This document shows, in pieces, positions 16,545 to 26,048 of a DNA stretch of 64,000 nt (position 1 is its first letter; each line of letters starts with the position of its first letter). The position numbers and the translations under genes are program-made. Source of the stretch: JAICXG01 sp036825615 (GTDB taxonomy: Bacteria > Verrucomicrobiota > Verrucomicrobiia > Chthoniobacterales > UBA10450); the NCBI GenBank assembly GCA_036825615.1, contig DAISXY010000011.1:71824-135823 (forward strand). The letters are read 5' to 3'. The notes under the pieces were generated by a model. It was not told the DNA's origin and did no database searches. It was given only the letters and a program-made list of their open reading frames with translations.

Positions 16545-17885
16545 GTGCGCCAGCCAGCCCATTCCCGTCACCACCGGCGGCTTTCACACGAAAACCGCCT
16601 TACCTGGCTTACTCTCGGCGCCGTCGTGCCCGCGATCCTGATCGCCCTCGTTCTGCTTTTGACCGGTGACTACAGCGCAAAACTCATCTGGACCCTTGTG
16701 CTCGTCATGGGCGTGTGCGCGCTCGGCTTCATCGCCAGCACGCGCGAGCACATCGTGCGTCCCCTCCAGACGATGAGCAATCTTCTCGCTGCCCTGCGCG
16801 AAGGTGATTATTCGATTCGCGCTCGCGGCGCGCGGACGGACGACGCGCTCGGCGAAGTGCTGCTCGAGATCAATCAGCTCGGCGAAACCTTGCGCGTCCA
16901 GCGGCTCGGCGCATTCGAAGCGACCGCCCTCCTTCGTACTATCATGGCGGAAATCGAGGTCGCGGTTTTTACTTTCGATCCCGACCGCCGCCTCCGCCTC
17001 GTCAATCGCGCGGGCGAAAATCTTCTCCGCCAGCCGATCGACAAATTGTTAGGCAAACGGGCGAGCGACCTGGGACTCGCGGTTTGTCTCGACGCGAACC
17101 AGGACCAGCCCCTGACGCTGAGTTTTCCTGGCGCGACCGGCCGCTGGGGGGTGCGGCGAAGCCATTTTCGCGAACACGGTTTGCCCCACGAGCTGCTCGT
17201 CCTGACTGATCTCAGCCGCACCCTGCGCGAGGAGGAACGCATCGCCTGGCAACGACTGGTCCGCGTGCTCGGACATGAGATGAACAATTCGCTCGCGCCC
17301 ATTAAATCAATTGCGGGCAGTCTCGAAACCCTGCTCAAGCGCGATCCGCCGCCGCTTGACTGGCGCGAGGATGCACGCAGCGGGTTGAACATCATCGCGA
17401 CGCGCGCCGAATCGCTCAGCCGCTTCATGCACGCCTACGCCCGCCTCGCCCGCCTGCCGCCGCCGCAAAAGGAGCCGGTCGCGCTCGGACCGCTCCTCAG
17501 GCGAGTGGTCGAGTTGGAAACCCGGCTTCCGGTCCGGCTGGTGGAAGGTCCCGAGGTCACGATCTCGGCCGATGCGGCGCAGATCGAACAGCTCCTGATC
17601 AACATTCTGCATAACGCGGTCGATGCTTCACTCGAAACCGGGGGCGCGGTCGTGGCCGGCTGGCGCGCGGCCCGGGAATGCGCGGAGATTTTTGTCCGGG
17701 ACGAAGGTCCCGGGATCATGAATCCGAGCAACCTTTTCGTCCCTTTCTTTACGACCAAGCCGGGCGGCTCCGGGATTGGGTTGCCCCTTAGCCGCCAGAT
17801 CGCGGAAGCGCACGGCGGTTCGCTCAATCTTAGCAATCGCCGCGATCGCACCGGGAGCGAAGCCTTGCTTCGGCTTCCTCGTTAG
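16545..17885 (+). CDS. NtrY-like sensor histidine kinase (HAMP-PAS-HisKA-HATPase)
   Basis: This 446-residue kinase has two adjacent membrane helices (about 21-40 and 46-64), a HAMP linker (65-120), a PAS-like region (125-220), HisKA with His244 in VLGHEMNNSLAPIKS, and an HATPase domain (LINILHNAVDA, then FVPFFTTKPGGSGIGLPL). There is almost no periplasmic loop, so it probably senses a membrane or cytoplasmic cue. It is the expected phosphodonor of the sigma-54 regulator directly upstream. The start is the GTG at 16545. The 125-base gap before it carries short ATTCACGATTC iterations and no gene. Confidence 0.92.
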   Translation: MRQPAHSRHHRRLSHENRLTWLTLGAVVPAILIALVLLLTGDYSAKLIWTLVLVMGVCALGFIASTREHIVRPLQTMSNLLAALREGDYSIRARGARTDDALGEVLLEINQLGETLRVQRLGAFEATALLRTIMAEIEVAVFTFDPDRRLRLVNRAGENLLRQPIDKLLGKRASDLGLAVCLDANQDQPLTLSFPGATGRWGVRRSHFREHGLPHELLVLTDLSRTLREEERIAWQRLVRVLGHEMNNSLAPIKSIAGSLETLLKRDPPPLDWREDARSGLNIIATRAESLSRFMHAYARLARLPPPQKEPVALGPLLRRVVELETRLPVRLVEGPEVTISADAAQIEQLLINILHNAVDASLETGGAVVAGWRAARECAEIFVRDEGPGIMNPSNLFVPFFTTKPGGSGIGLPLSRQIAEAHGGSLNLSNRRDRTGSEALLRLPR

Positions 17886-17891
17886 GCTGAA

Positions 17892-18989
17892 ATGAAATCG
17901 CGGCATCTCGCGCAGCTCCTGATCTATATCCTCGCCGTCCTGCTCGTCCCGCTCCTCCTGAACCACTGGCTGCCGCAGAAACGACCCTTCAATCCCAAGC
18001 CGCTCGAGCGCTTGCAGGCGGAGCGACCCGCAATCGTGCTCATCGGCGATTCGTTAGTCCACGCCGCCATCGATCCGCCGCTGCTCGAAAAGGAGCTCGG
18101 CGACGGCAGGGTCGAGATGATCTGGCGCGGCGGCGCGGCCTCGGCCGCGTGGTATTTGAGTTTGAAAAACTATGTCGTCGCCTCGGGCGTGAAGCCGCGT
18201 TGGGTTTGCATCTTTTTTAACTACGACCTCCTGACCAACGCCGCTTTCCGCACCACCGCGACCTATCGCGCTTTCCTCGAATCGCTCATGCACGGCGACG
18301 ACCCCGTCTTTCACGAAGTGCTCGGCGACGAATCGGCGCGCCGCACCCCGCTGCAACGAATCGCGAACCGGCTCTATCCGCTCAACGACCGGCGCCATCA
18401 TTATCAGGAAAGACTCAGCCGGTTCGCCTTCCGCCTCGAGTCGTTAGCCGGACCAAAGATCAAGGGGCTGCCGCGCCGGGTGAACGAGATCTTCGACGTG
18501 GCGCGACTCCGCCAGGAGACGCTCCCGCAAACCCCGGAAGCGGTCGCGGCGCGCTCGTTAGTCTTCAGCGCCGATCCGCGGGAAAACTTCCTCCCGCATA
18601 TCGTCGCGACTGCACGAGATGCCGGGATTCCGCTCTGTTTCGTGCGAGTGCGTCCGAATCCCGGGCCGGACAATGTTTTCGAAGAAAGCGCGGAGCTGCG
18701 CGCCTATGTCGGGGAATTGCGGTCATGGATTGAAGCGCAGGGCTGCGCCTTCATTGATACAACCGCGAATCAGCGCTTCACGCCCGACATGTATCTGCGG
18801 CCCGACGACGACCACATCGGACCGTGGGCGAAGGAACGCGCGACGAAGATTTATGCGGATGAGCTTCGTCCGCTCTTGGAGGGCCGGGGTCAACGCCCCC
18901 GGCTACAACTGGATGGCCGGGGTCAACGCCCCCGGCTACAACTGGAGGGCCGGGGTCAACGCCCCCGGCTACAGGGAGAAGCGCGATGA
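17892..18989 (+). CDS. SGNH-like protein partnering an MBOAT acyltransferase
   Basis: This 365-residue protein has an N-terminal membrane anchor (LIYILAVLLVPLLL) and an SGNH/GDSL core with block I IGDSLVHAAID near residue 52. The catalytic Asp/His pair is probably PDDDHIGPWAKE near residue 300. Its stop overlaps the start of the MBOAT gene by four bases. Such pairs (AlgJ/AlgX with AlgI, or DltD-type) O-acetylate exported polysaccharides, the MBOAT protein moving acetyl groups across the membrane and the SGNH protein transferring them. The last ~35 residues are three 11-residue units (GRGQRPRLQLD) encoded by a dispersed DNA repeat and are probably not functional. Confidence 0.85.
   Translation: MKSRHLAQLLIYILAVLLVPLLLNHWLPQKRPFNPKPLERLQAERPAIVLIGDSLVHAAIDPPLLEKELGDGRVEMIWRGGAASAAWYLSLKNYVVASGVKPRWVCIFFNYDLLTNAAFRTTATYRAFLESLMHGDDPVFHEVLGDESARRTPLQRIANRLYPLNDRRHHYQERLSRFAFRLESLAGPKIKGLPRRVNEIFDVARLRQETLPQTPEAVAARSLVFSADPRENFLPHIVATARDAGIPLCFVRVRPNPGPDNVFEESAELRAYVGELRSWIEAQGCAFIDTTANQRFTPDMYLRPDDDHIGPWAKERATKIYADELRPLLEGRGQRPRLQLDGRGQRPRLQLEGRGQRPRLQGEAR
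18882..18974. repeat. R2 repeat, three tandem 33-bp units inside a coding end
   Basis: GGCCGGGGTCAACGCCCCC followed by GGCTACAACTGGAT repeats at 18882, 18915 and 18948. The 33-base period keeps the reading frame of the SGNH gene open. It is the same family as 3958-4031. Confidence 0.92.
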
Positions 18990-20392
18990 TTTTCCATTCC
19001 CTCACCTACATCGTTTTCCTGCTCATTGTTCTCGCCCTTTACTGGTCGGTTTCATTGCGCTGGCAAAACGTCTTGCTCGTGATTGCCGGCTACGTTTTCT
19101 ACGGCTGGGAACACACCTGGTTTCTTTATCCGCTCTGGGGTTCCACTCTGGTGGATTGGAGCTGCGCGCTTGCGATGGAACGCTGGCCCCACCGGCGACG
19201 CGTTTTTCTGCTCATCAGCATCTGCGGCAGCCTCACGCTCCTCGGCACCTTCAAGTATGCGAATTTCTTTCTCGATAACCTCGACACCCTGCTCGCGCAG
19301 TTCGGCGCGCGTCCGGTGCACGTCGCGCTCAGGCTTGCGCTCCCGGTGGGAATTTCCTTCTACACTTTCCAATCCATCGGCTACGTCGTGGATGTCTACC
19401 GCCAGCGCGTGCCGGCCGAGCGCAGCCTGCTCAAATACGCACTTTATGTGACCTTTTTCCCCCAGCTCGTCGCCGGGCCGATCGAACGCGCGGCTCACAT
19501 GCTCCCGCAGTATTCCAGCCCGCGTTATTTCAACCCGGAACTCTGGCGCAGCGCCCTGGGGCTTATGCTCTGGGGCTTTTTCAAAAAAGTCGTGATCGCC
19601 GACAACCTCGCGATCATCGCGAACAAAATCTTCGCCCTCTCCGCCCCCACCTTTCCCGTGCTCTGGGCCGGCGTGCTCGCCTTCACGGTCCAGATTTATG
19701 CCGATTTCTCGGCTTACACCGACATCGCGCGCGGCACCGCCCGATTGTTAGGCATCGAGCTGATGCGGAACTTCCTCCATCCCTACATCGCGACCTCGCC
19801 GGCCGATTTCTGGCGGCGCTGGCACATCTCGCTCTCCACCTGGATGCGCGATTATCTTTACATTCCGTTAGGCGGGAGCCGCTGTAGTCCTTCGCGCAAT
19901 TCTTTCAATCTCGTCGCTACTTTTGCGATCAGCGGCCTCTGGCACGGCGCTTCCTGGAACTTTGTCATCTGGGGTTTTTACTGGGGATTTCTCCTCCTCG
20001 TCGAACGCGGCTGGACCGCGCTCGGCTGGAAACAACAAATGCCGTGGCTGCTCAAGGTGGTTGCCACCTTCATCCTCGCCTGTATCGGCTGGCTCATGTT
20101 CCGCGAACGCGACACCGCCCAGCTCCTGCACGATTTCACCCTCTCACCCTTTGCGGCGGGACGACGCGACTGGGCGATCGGAATTTATTTCGCCTTCCTC
20201 GTCTGCATCTATTCGCTCCCGCTCGCGATCCATCTCCTTTGCACCGGGATTTTCCCGCGCTGGAATCTTGACTTTCAACTGCCCGAGCGCGGCCGGCTGG
20301 TGTTCGAGACCGTGGTCGGGATCGCCATCTTCATGGGCATTCTGACCTTGCGCAGCCTGACGACCTCCGACTTCATCTACTTCCAGTTCTAA
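18986..20392 (+). CDS. MBOAT-family O-acyltransferase, AlgI-like
   Basis: This 468-residue inner-membrane acyltransferase has about ten hydrophobic segments. It contains the family phrases SFYTFQSIGYVVDVYR, FFPQLVAGPIERA, the RRWHISLSTWMRDYLYIPLGG segment and the active-site histidine region FAISGLWHGASWNFVIWG. Length and motifs match AlgI/PatA-type proteins that supply acetyl groups for O-acetylation of alginate, cellulose or peptidoglycan outside the membrane. It overlaps the SGNH gene by four bases, so the two are translationally coupled and likely form one complex. No polysaccharide synthase lies alongside, so the target polymer is unknown. Confidence 0.95.
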   Translation: MIFHSLTYIVFLLIVLALYWSVSLRWQNVLLVIAGYVFYGWEHTWFLYPLWGSTLVDWSCALAMERWPHRRRVFLLISICGSLTLLGTFKYANFFLDNLDTLLAQFGARPVHVALRLALPVGISFYTFQSIGYVVDVYRQRVPAERSLLKYALYVTFFPQLVAGPIERAAHMLPQYSSPRYFNPELWRSALGLMLWGFFKKVVIADNLAIIANKIFALSAPTFPVLWAGVLAFTVQIYADFSAYTDIARGTARLLGIELMRNFLHPYIATSPADFWRRWHISLSTWMRDYLYIPLGGSRCSPSRNSFNLVATFAISGLWHGASWNFVIWGFYWGFLLLVERGWTALGWKQQMPWLLKVVATFILACIGWLMFRERDTAQLLHDFTLSPFAAGRRDWAIGIYFAFLVCIYSLPLAIHLLCTGIFPRWNLDFQLPERGRLVFETVVGIAIFMGILTLRSLTTSDFIYFQF

Positions 20393-20437
20393 GGCTGGCG
20401 TTTGTGATCATTCTCCGCGCCCGCTAAACTGCGCGCG

Positions 20438-21523
20438 ATGGGCAGCAGTTTCGGCCAGCTCTTTCGCATCACCACCTTCGGCGAATCGCACGGCGGCGGA
20501 ATCGGAGTCGTGATTGACGGCTGTCCTCCGCGGGTCTCGTTAGGCGAAAGCGATATCCAGCGCGAGCTCGACCGACGCCGGCCCGGTCAGAGCAAAATTG
20601 TCTCGGCGCGCGACGAACCCGACCAGTGCGAAATTCTCTCCGGCGTCTTCGAGGGCAAAACCTTAGGCACGCCGATCGCAATTCTGGTCCGCAACCGCGA
20701 CGCGCGGCCCGAAGCTTACCGGGAAATGAAAGAAACCTTCCGCCCTTCGCATGCCGATTTCACCTATGAGGCGAAGTACGGCATTCGCAATTGGCAGGGC
20801 GGCGGCCGCGCCTCCGCCCGCGAAACCATCGGCCGGGTCGCGGGCGGCGCCGTTGCCCGCCAGGTGCTGCATCATTTTTTCCCGGAGCTGGAGGTGCTGA
20901 CATACGTGAGTCACGTTTATCAAACCAGCGCCTCGATTGATCCCGACCGGGTGCGCCGGGAAGAGATCGAGGCGACGGCGGTGCGCTGTCCCGATCGCGC
21001 GGCGGCGGAAAAGATGATCCAGGCAATCGAGCGGGCGCGCGAGGAGGGCGACTCGTTAGGCGGAACCATCGAATGCGTCATCCGCGGCGCGCCCGGCGGG
21101 CTCGGTGAGCCGGTGTTCGACAAACTCGAGGCCGATCTCGCGAAGGCGATGCTCAGCCTGCCGGCGACGAAAGGCTTTGAGATCGGTTCCGGATTTGCCG
21201 CCGCGAAAATGAAAGGCTCGGAGCATAACGACGCGTTCGAGATTCGCGCAGGCAAAGTGCGAACGGCAACCAATCGCTCCGGCGGCGTCCAGGGCGGGAT
21301 CAGCAACGGCGAAAACATCATCTTTCGCGTCGCCTTCAAACCGACTGCGACGATCGCGCGCCCGCAGCAGACCGTGACCGCCTCCGGGGAAGCGACCACG
21401 CTGGAAGCGCGGGGCCGGCATGATCCGTGTGTTCTGCCGCGGGCTGTGCCGATGGTCGAGGCGATGGCGGCGCTTGTCTTGTGCGACCATCTTTTGCGGC
21501 AGCGCGCAATTGCGATCCCATGA
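20438..21523 (+). CDS. aroC: Chorismate synthase
   Basis: This 361-residue enzyme converts 5-enolpyruvylshikimate-3-phosphate to chorismate, the last shared step of aromatic amino-acid synthesis, with reduced FMN as cofactor. Signatures are FGESHGGGIGVVIDGCPP at the N-terminus, YGIRNWQGGGRASARET near residue 113, GGVQGGISNGENI and the C-terminal RHDPCVLPRAVPM. Length is normal and the start is the ATG at 20438. The following CvpA-like gene overlaps by four bases (ATGA). Two copies of the 9-mer TCGTTAGGC lie in the gene, giving Ser-Leu-Gly where a TTA leucine codon is otherwise rare in this sequence. Confidence 0.97.
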   Translation: MGSSFGQLFRITTFGESHGGGIGVVIDGCPPRVSLGESDIQRELDRRRPGQSKIVSARDEPDQCEILSGVFEGKTLGTPIAILVRNRDARPEAYREMKETFRPSHADFTYEAKYGIRNWQGGGRASARETIGRVAGGAVARQVLHHFFPELEVLTYVSHVYQTSASIDPDRVRREEIEATAVRCPDRAAAEKMIQAIERAREEGDSLGGTIECVIRGAPGGLGEPVFDKLEADLAKAMLSLPATKGFEIGSGFAAAKMKGSEHNDAFEIRAGKVRTATNRSGGVQGGISNGENIIFRVAFKPTATIARPQQTVTASGEATTLEARGRHDPCVLPRAVPMVEAMAALVLCDHLLRQRAIAIP

Positions 21524-22353
21524 ACGGCGGTTCTTCGCTCTGGCAGTTGGTTTTTGTTTCCTTCGCCCTCGTCCTGATTCTTTTCGAGGTGGTGCGCGGC
21601 TGGCGCCTGGGCCTTGTCAGGCAGCTGGTCCGGCTCTTCGCCCTCGTCTCGGCTTACGCCGCCGGGCTCTTTGGCGGCCGCATGCTTCTGCCGATGGTGC
21701 GGCCGTTCTTTCGCGCACCGGATTTCATTCTTTCCCTCCTCGCCGGCGCGGTTCTCGCGCTCGTCGTCTATGCCGCGATCAATGGTCTCGGTGCGCTCCT
21801 CTTTAAACGCACGCGCGAGCAACGGGTGGGATTGGTCCGATTCGTCTACGGCTTTTCCGGGGCTGCGCTGGGAATTTTCTTTGGGCTCTTCGGCGTCTGG
21901 CTCGTTGTCGTAGCCGTGCGCTCGTTAGGCGCCCTTGCCGGTGCGGAAAACAACGCGGCGGCCAACCCTGAGCCGGCTCGCCCGGCAGCGGTCGCGCCTC
22001 TGGGCCAGCTCAAGCAATCGCTGGAACGCGGTTCGTTAGGCGAAGCATTGCGCGCGATCGACCCGGTGCCGAACCAGACTTATGCCAGCCTCGGAAAGCT
22101 GGGAACTGTCCTTTCTGATCCCCGCCATGCCGAGCGCTTCCTCAGCTTCGCGGCGGTAAGGGAACTGTCGGAGAACCCGCGCATCATCTCGCTCCGTGAC
22201 GACCCTCAAATCATGCAACTCATCGAGCAACACCGTTACCTCGAGCTCCTGCAAAGCCCAAAGGTGATCGCGGCGCTGAACGACCCAGTGCTCGCCACAC
22301 AGCTGCGGAGTTTCGATTTGCAGAGGGCGCTGGACTATGCGCTCAAGAAATAG
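21520..22353 (+). CDS. CvpA family membrane protein
   Basis: This 277-residue protein has about four hydrophobic segments in the first 150 residues (VFVSFALVLILFEVVRGWRLG, LFALVSAYAAGLFGG, LLAGAVLALVVYAAINGLGA, GALGIFFGLFGVWLVVV region), matching the CvpA/colicin V production family. A soluble helical C-terminus follows. CvpA proteins are inner-membrane proteins linked to envelope stress and cell division in some species; the role is not settled. I chose the ATG at 21520, which overlaps the aroC stop, because the upstream in-frame extension lies wholly within aroC. Confidence 0.8.
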   Translation: MNGGSSLWQLVFVSFALVLILFEVVRGWRLGLVRQLVRLFALVSAYAAGLFGGRMLLPMVRPFFRAPDFILSLLAGAVLALVVYAAINGLGALLFKRTREQRVGLVRFVYGFSGAALGIFFGLFGVWLVVVAVRSLGALAGAENNAAANPEPARPAAVAPLGQLKQSLERGSLGEALRAIDPVPNQTYASLGKLGTVLSDPRHAERFLSFAAVRELSENPRIISLRDDPQIMQLIEQHRYLELLQSPKVIAALNDPVLATQLRSFDLQRALDYALKK

Positions 22354-22396
22354 CTTGCGCTCATCCTCGGCTGCGCGCATGACCCACGCCTGACCC

Positions 22397-23455
22397 ATGT
22401 TTAAACGACGACGCCTTACAGTTCCGGGTGAAGCGCCCGGCCTGCTCAAACTTTCGCCGGAGATGCCGCAACAGGTCCCGGTTATTACCATGATTGAGTA
22501 CGGACCGGACTGTCTCGAGGAAAGGCGCGATCTGGCCCCCGATGAGTTACTCGCCCATTTGAATAACAATCTCGTGACCTGGATCAACATAGATGGGCTC
22601 GGCGACCTGAGTGTGCTTCCGATTCTCGGGCAACGGTTTCATCTCCACCCGCTCGCCCTTGAAGATGTGGTGGATACAAACCAGCGACCGAAAGTCGAGC
22701 AATACGATGAATATCTCTTCATCGTGGCAAAGATGATCTATCTCGAGAACGACCATGAGATTAGCGCAGAGCAGGTGAGCATGTTCCTGGGCGACACCTT
22801 TCTTATTACTTTGCAGGAGGAACCGGATCGCGATGTCTTTGAACCGGTGCGGGCACGGATCCGGAGCGGCAAAGGACGTATCCGCAAGGCGCAGTCAGAC
22901 TATCTTGCCTACGCGCTCCTCGACGCGATCATCGACCATTATTATCCTGTGCTGGAACATATCGGAGGAGAGATTGATCTGATCGAAGACGAACTGGTCG
23001 CGAACCCGCTCAAGCGTCCGGTAGGCAGCTTGCACGATTATAAGCGCGCTCTGACCAAAATCCGCCGCATGGTCTGGCCATTGCGGGACGTGACCAATCT
23101 GCTCCTGCATGAGGACCCGGGATTGATCCGCCCGGAGACGAAGATTTATCTGCGCGATTGTTATGATCACAGTGTGCAGCTGATGGACGTAGTCGAGAGT
23201 TATCGGGATGTGCTTTCCGGGCTGACTGAGATTCATATCTCGAGCATTGGTTTGCGGACGAACGAGATCATGCGTGTCCTGACTGTGATCTCCTCGGTTT
23301 TTATTCCGCTCACTTTTATCGCCGGAGTTTATGGGATGAATTTTGCCCATATGCCTGAACTGGCCGAGCCCTGGGGTTACTTCGCCTGTCTTGGGCTTAT
23401 GCTGGTGGTGGCGATCGGACAGCTTCTTTACTTCAAGAAACGGCGCTGGTTGTAA
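22397..23455 (+). CDS. corA: Magnesium/cobalt transporter CorA
   Basis: This 352-residue member of the CorA family has a large cytoplasmic N-terminal domain (about 1-285) and two C-terminal membrane helices. The first helix ends with the signature FIAGVYGMNF, whose GMN motif lines the pore mouth, and the second (GYFACLGLMLVVAIGQLLYF) ends in a basic tail (KKRRWL). It forms a pentameric channel for Mg2+ or Co2+. The start is the ATG at 22397, 43 bases after the CvpA-like gene, probably in the same transcript. No magnesium riboswitch is visible upstream. Confidence 0.95.
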   Translation: MFKRRRLTVPGEAPGLLKLSPEMPQQVPVITMIEYGPDCLEERRDLAPDELLAHLNNNLVTWINIDGLGDLSVLPILGQRFHLHPLALEDVVDTNQRPKVEQYDEYLFIVAKMIYLENDHEISAEQVSMFLGDTFLITLQEEPDRDVFEPVRARIRSGKGRIRKAQSDYLAYALLDAIIDHYYPVLEHIGGEIDLIEDELVANPLKRPVGSLHDYKRALTKIRRMVWPLRDVTNLLLHEDPGLIRPETKIYLRDCYDHSVQLMDVVESYRDVLSGLTEIHISSIGLRTNEIMRVLTVISSVFIPLTFIAGVYGMNFAHMPELAEPWGYFACLGLMLVVAIGQLLYFKKRRWL

Positions 23456-23478
23456 CCTAGTTTGGCTTGGAAGCGTCT

Positions 23479-24006
23479 ATGTCTAACTATCTGGTCGTGA
23501 GCACGAGCGGAAAACCGTTGAGCAACAGCCGGAAGATGGCACGGGTGGCATTCGACTATCTCTCAAAGGAAAAGGTGGACTGCGAGTGGCTCGATCTTGC
23601 CGGGATGGGCCTGCCCTTATGCGACGCGGGGGCGTGTTATGCTCACCCTGCGGCCCGCCAAGCCGATCAAGCGGTCGCCGCGGCCGATGGCATCCTCGTC
23701 GCCGCACCGGTTTATAACTTTGACGTGAGCGCTTCGGCAAAGAATCTAATCGAGCTCACCGGCAGTTCCTGGGAAGACAAGATCGTCGGCTTCCTTTGTG
23801 CGGCTGGTGGGATGAGCAGTTATATGTCAGTCATGGCTTACGCCAACAGTCTGATGCTTGATTTTCGTTGTGTGATTATTCCGCGGTTTGTTTATGCCAC
23901 GGGTGAAGCTTTCGAGGACGGAGAGCTGCGCGACAAGAGAATCATTGCGCGAATTGAGCAGGTCGCGGCGGAGCTGGTTCGTTTCACCCGGGCGTTACGC
24001 GGGTAA
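23479..24006 (+). CDS. NAD(P)H-dependent FMN reductase family protein
   Basis: This 175-residue flavodoxin-fold protein has the phosphate-binding loop STSGKPLSNSRKMA at the N-terminus and the flavin-stacking motif APVYNFDVSASAKNLIE in the middle, followed by GFLCAAGGMSSYM. It is typical of NADPH-dependent FMN/quinone reductases (ArsH/SsuE/WrbA relatives). It would reduce FMN or quinones in the cytoplasm. An in-frame TTG at 23467 would add four residues; the ATG at 23479 fits the family start (MSNYLVVSTSG). It follows corA closely and ends before a repeat-filled gap. Confidence 0.85.
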   Translation: MSNYLVVSTSGKPLSNSRKMARVAFDYLSKEKVDCEWLDLAGMGLPLCDAGACYAHPAARQADQAVAAADGILVAAPVYNFDVSASAKNLIELTGSSWEDKIVGFLCAAGGMSSYMSVMAYANSLMLDFRCVIIPRFVYATGEAFEDGELRDKRIIARIEQVAAELVRFTRALRG

Positions 24007-24044
24007 AGCTGGCTTGAAAGCTCCCCTAAGGTTGCAGACCGTTT

Positions 24045-24380
24045 GACCCTCACCGGCGGCTGACGCCGTCCGCCTCTCCCTCAGGGAGAGGGATTGCTCC
24101 TTGTCGTGATCTCCGAGCAATCACGCGCGACTGCTGCCGTGCGCCTGCCGCACAGGAGAAGCCTCGTTCCTACTCGTCGTGCTCGTCGTTTCCTTGCGAG
24201 TCCCGCTCTCCCTCCCTCTCTCCCTCTCTCCCTTTGGGAGAGACGCGCGCGCGAAGCGCGGCAGTGAGGGCAGGGAGAGGGTCTGGGAGAGACGCGCGCG
24301 CGAAGCGCGGCAGTGAGGGCAGGGAGAGGGTTTGGGAGAGACGCGCGCGCGAAGCGCGGCAGTGAGGGTAAGGAGAGGAT
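24045..24380. repeat. Long inverted repeat R4, left copy
   Basis: This gap has no gene. It begins GACCCTCACCGGCGGCTGAC and ends in three tandem ~49-base units (GGGAGAGACGCGCGCGCGAA type). The same sequence, inverted and about 95 percent alike by eye over its first 200 bases, lies at 28286-28570, so the two copies bracket the receiver-MBL and hppA genes. Confidence 0.85.
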
Positions 24381-24457
24381 CTGGATGCGCGAAGCGTTAA
24401 TGAGGGTGCGCGTTACAAGTCACCACCCCGACATACCGTCGGCTTTCCCAGAGTCTC

Positions 24458-25789
24458 CTAAACGAGCGCGGGCATCTTCGCCCCGAGCCAGACCTCAGCC
24501 CCTTCGCGGGCGGCTTCAACCTCGAGCGGCGAGCCTTTTTCCAAAACGAGCATGCGGGCCGCTTCCACCATCGAATCGATAAACCTGTCGTCGTGGTTGG
24601 GATCGTGATGAAAGAGAAAGAGCTTGCGCACTTCCGCCTCGATCGCGAGTGAGACCACGCTGCTGAGTGAGCCGTGACCCCACCCGATCTTGCGCACATA
24701 TTCCTCGTCGGTGTATTGCGAATCGATGATGAGAATGTCGGTCCCGCGGAGAAACTCGACCAGTTTTCCCCGGGCGTCGGCGGCAAAGGCGCGTGCCTCC
24801 GTCACACTCGATTTGTCCGGACCGGCCTGGCTGAGTTTTAGCAGGTCATAAGGCTCGTTGTCGGGAAGGAAAGCAATCGAACCGTTACTGGTAGTGAGTC
24901 GATAACCGACACAGATACTGGGATGATTTACGAACCGCGCCTGCACCTTCACTTTTCCAATCGAGAATTCCATTTCCTCCAGCTCGCGGATGGCAATTGC
25001 GCTCGGCATGTCATCGAGCTTGATCGGGAAGAAGGAGGTTTCCATTTGACCCTTCAGGACTGACTCGAGTCCGGCGCGCGCTCCCTGGTAACCGAGAACG
25101 CGGAGGGAATTCTTTTTTTGGTAGGCGGGAAGAAAGAAAGGCAACCCTTGAATGTGGTCCCAGTGAGTGTGAGAGATGAGCAGGGTCGGGTGAATCGGCT
25201 GGTCGGCAAATTCCGCCTGGAGAGCTATCCCTAACTCACGCATCCCGGAGCCGGCGTCGAGGATGATGATTTCGCCGTCGGCCCGCACTTCCACGCAACT
25301 GGTATTGCCGCCATAGCCGACGGTGGAAGAACCGGGCACGGGAATCGAGCCGCGCACGCCCCAGAATTTGACCCGGGTCGAGGGCGGATTGAATTCCGGA
25401 ACCGGCCGGTCCTCGCCCGCGCCATCGTGGTCCGGCGGGAGGACCCGCTCGACGACTTCGTGCAAATGTTCCCAGCGAATCGGCTTGACCAGATATTCAT
25501 CCGCCCCGGCATCAATTGCACTCGAGCGATCAACTCCGTAGTCGCGACCCGAGATGATGATGATCTTGGAGCGCGGCAGGATGTCGCGCAGGCTGCGGCA
25601 GACCTGAAAGCCATTGATCTTCGGCATGAGTAAATCGCACACGATCAGCTCGGGCCGATGTTCGAGCGCGAGCCGGATCCCCGCCTCGCCGTCGCCGGCC
25701 TCGAGAATCTTCCAGTCCTCGAGCGCGAAAAGACCCGCCGTGGCGCGCCGGCTTTCGGCGTCATCCTCGATCAAAAGGACGGTTTGCAT
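24458..25789 (-). CDS. Response-regulator receiver fused to a metallo-beta-lactamase-fold domain
   Basis: This 443-residue fusion has a receiver domain (1-125, acceptor Asp in IVCDLLMPKING, Lys in YLVKPIRW) and an MBL-fold domain from about residue 145 (KFWGVRGSIPVPG). The metal motif is SHTHWDHIQGLPFF, with later ligands at FLPDNEP, IDSQYTDEEY and FHHDPNHDD. The C-terminal half resembles RNase Z/cAMP-phosphodiesterase-like MBL proteins often tied to signalling. Phosphorylation presumably controls a phosphodiesterase or nuclease activity; the substrate is not known. The ATG at 25789 is preferred over a TTG at 25831 that adds 14 poorly conserved residues. No kinase is adjacent. Confidence 0.88.
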   Translation of the reverse strand: MQTVLLIEDDAESRRATAGLFALEDWKILEAGDGEAGIRLALEHRPELIVCDLLMPKINGFQVCRSLRDILPRSKIIIISGRDYGVDRSSAIDAGADEYLVKPIRWEHLHEVVERVLPPDHDGAGEDRPVPEFNPPSTRVKFWGVRGSIPVPGSSTVGYGGNTSCVEVRADGEIIILDAGSGMRELGIALQAEFADQPIHPTLLISHTHWDHIQGLPFFLPAYQKKNSLRVLGYQGARAGLESVLKGQMETSFFPIKLDDMPSAIAIRELEEMEFSIGKVKVQARFVNHPSICVGYRLTTSNGSIAFLPDNEPYDLLKLSQAGPDKSSVTEARAFAADARGKLVEFLRGTDILIIDSQYTDEEYVRKIGWGHGSLSSVVSLAIEAEVRKLFLFHHDPNHDDRFIDSMVEAARMLVLEKGSPLEVEAAREGAEVWLGAKMPALV

Positions 25790-26048
25790 GGGTGACGGCT
25801 GATTCTTGGCAGAGGAACCTGGCGGCGACAAGCGTAATTCTCGTCCTCGCGCCGATTGCGCATCCGCGCTCGGGTCGTTAGGCTGGCTTGCGCATTTGCC
25901 TTAAGAGTGCCCTCACTGCCGCGCTTCGCGTGCGCGTCTCTCCCACAGGGCGAGAAGGGAATCCACCGCATAGGTTCACAAGGTCGGGCGCTCTGTCGTG
26001 GAAAATGAAATGCCGCTGACTTGCGGCCCAGGCTCGCTCCAACGCCTT

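Noticed and set aside
18882..18974. CRISPR array
   Set aside because: The 33-base units are directly adjacent with no spacers and are read as protein. They belong to a dispersed repeat family.
24232..24380. Short CRISPR-like array in the gap after the FMN reductase
   Set aside because: The ~49-base units are contiguous, without unique spacers, and the same family occurs elsewhere in inverted form.
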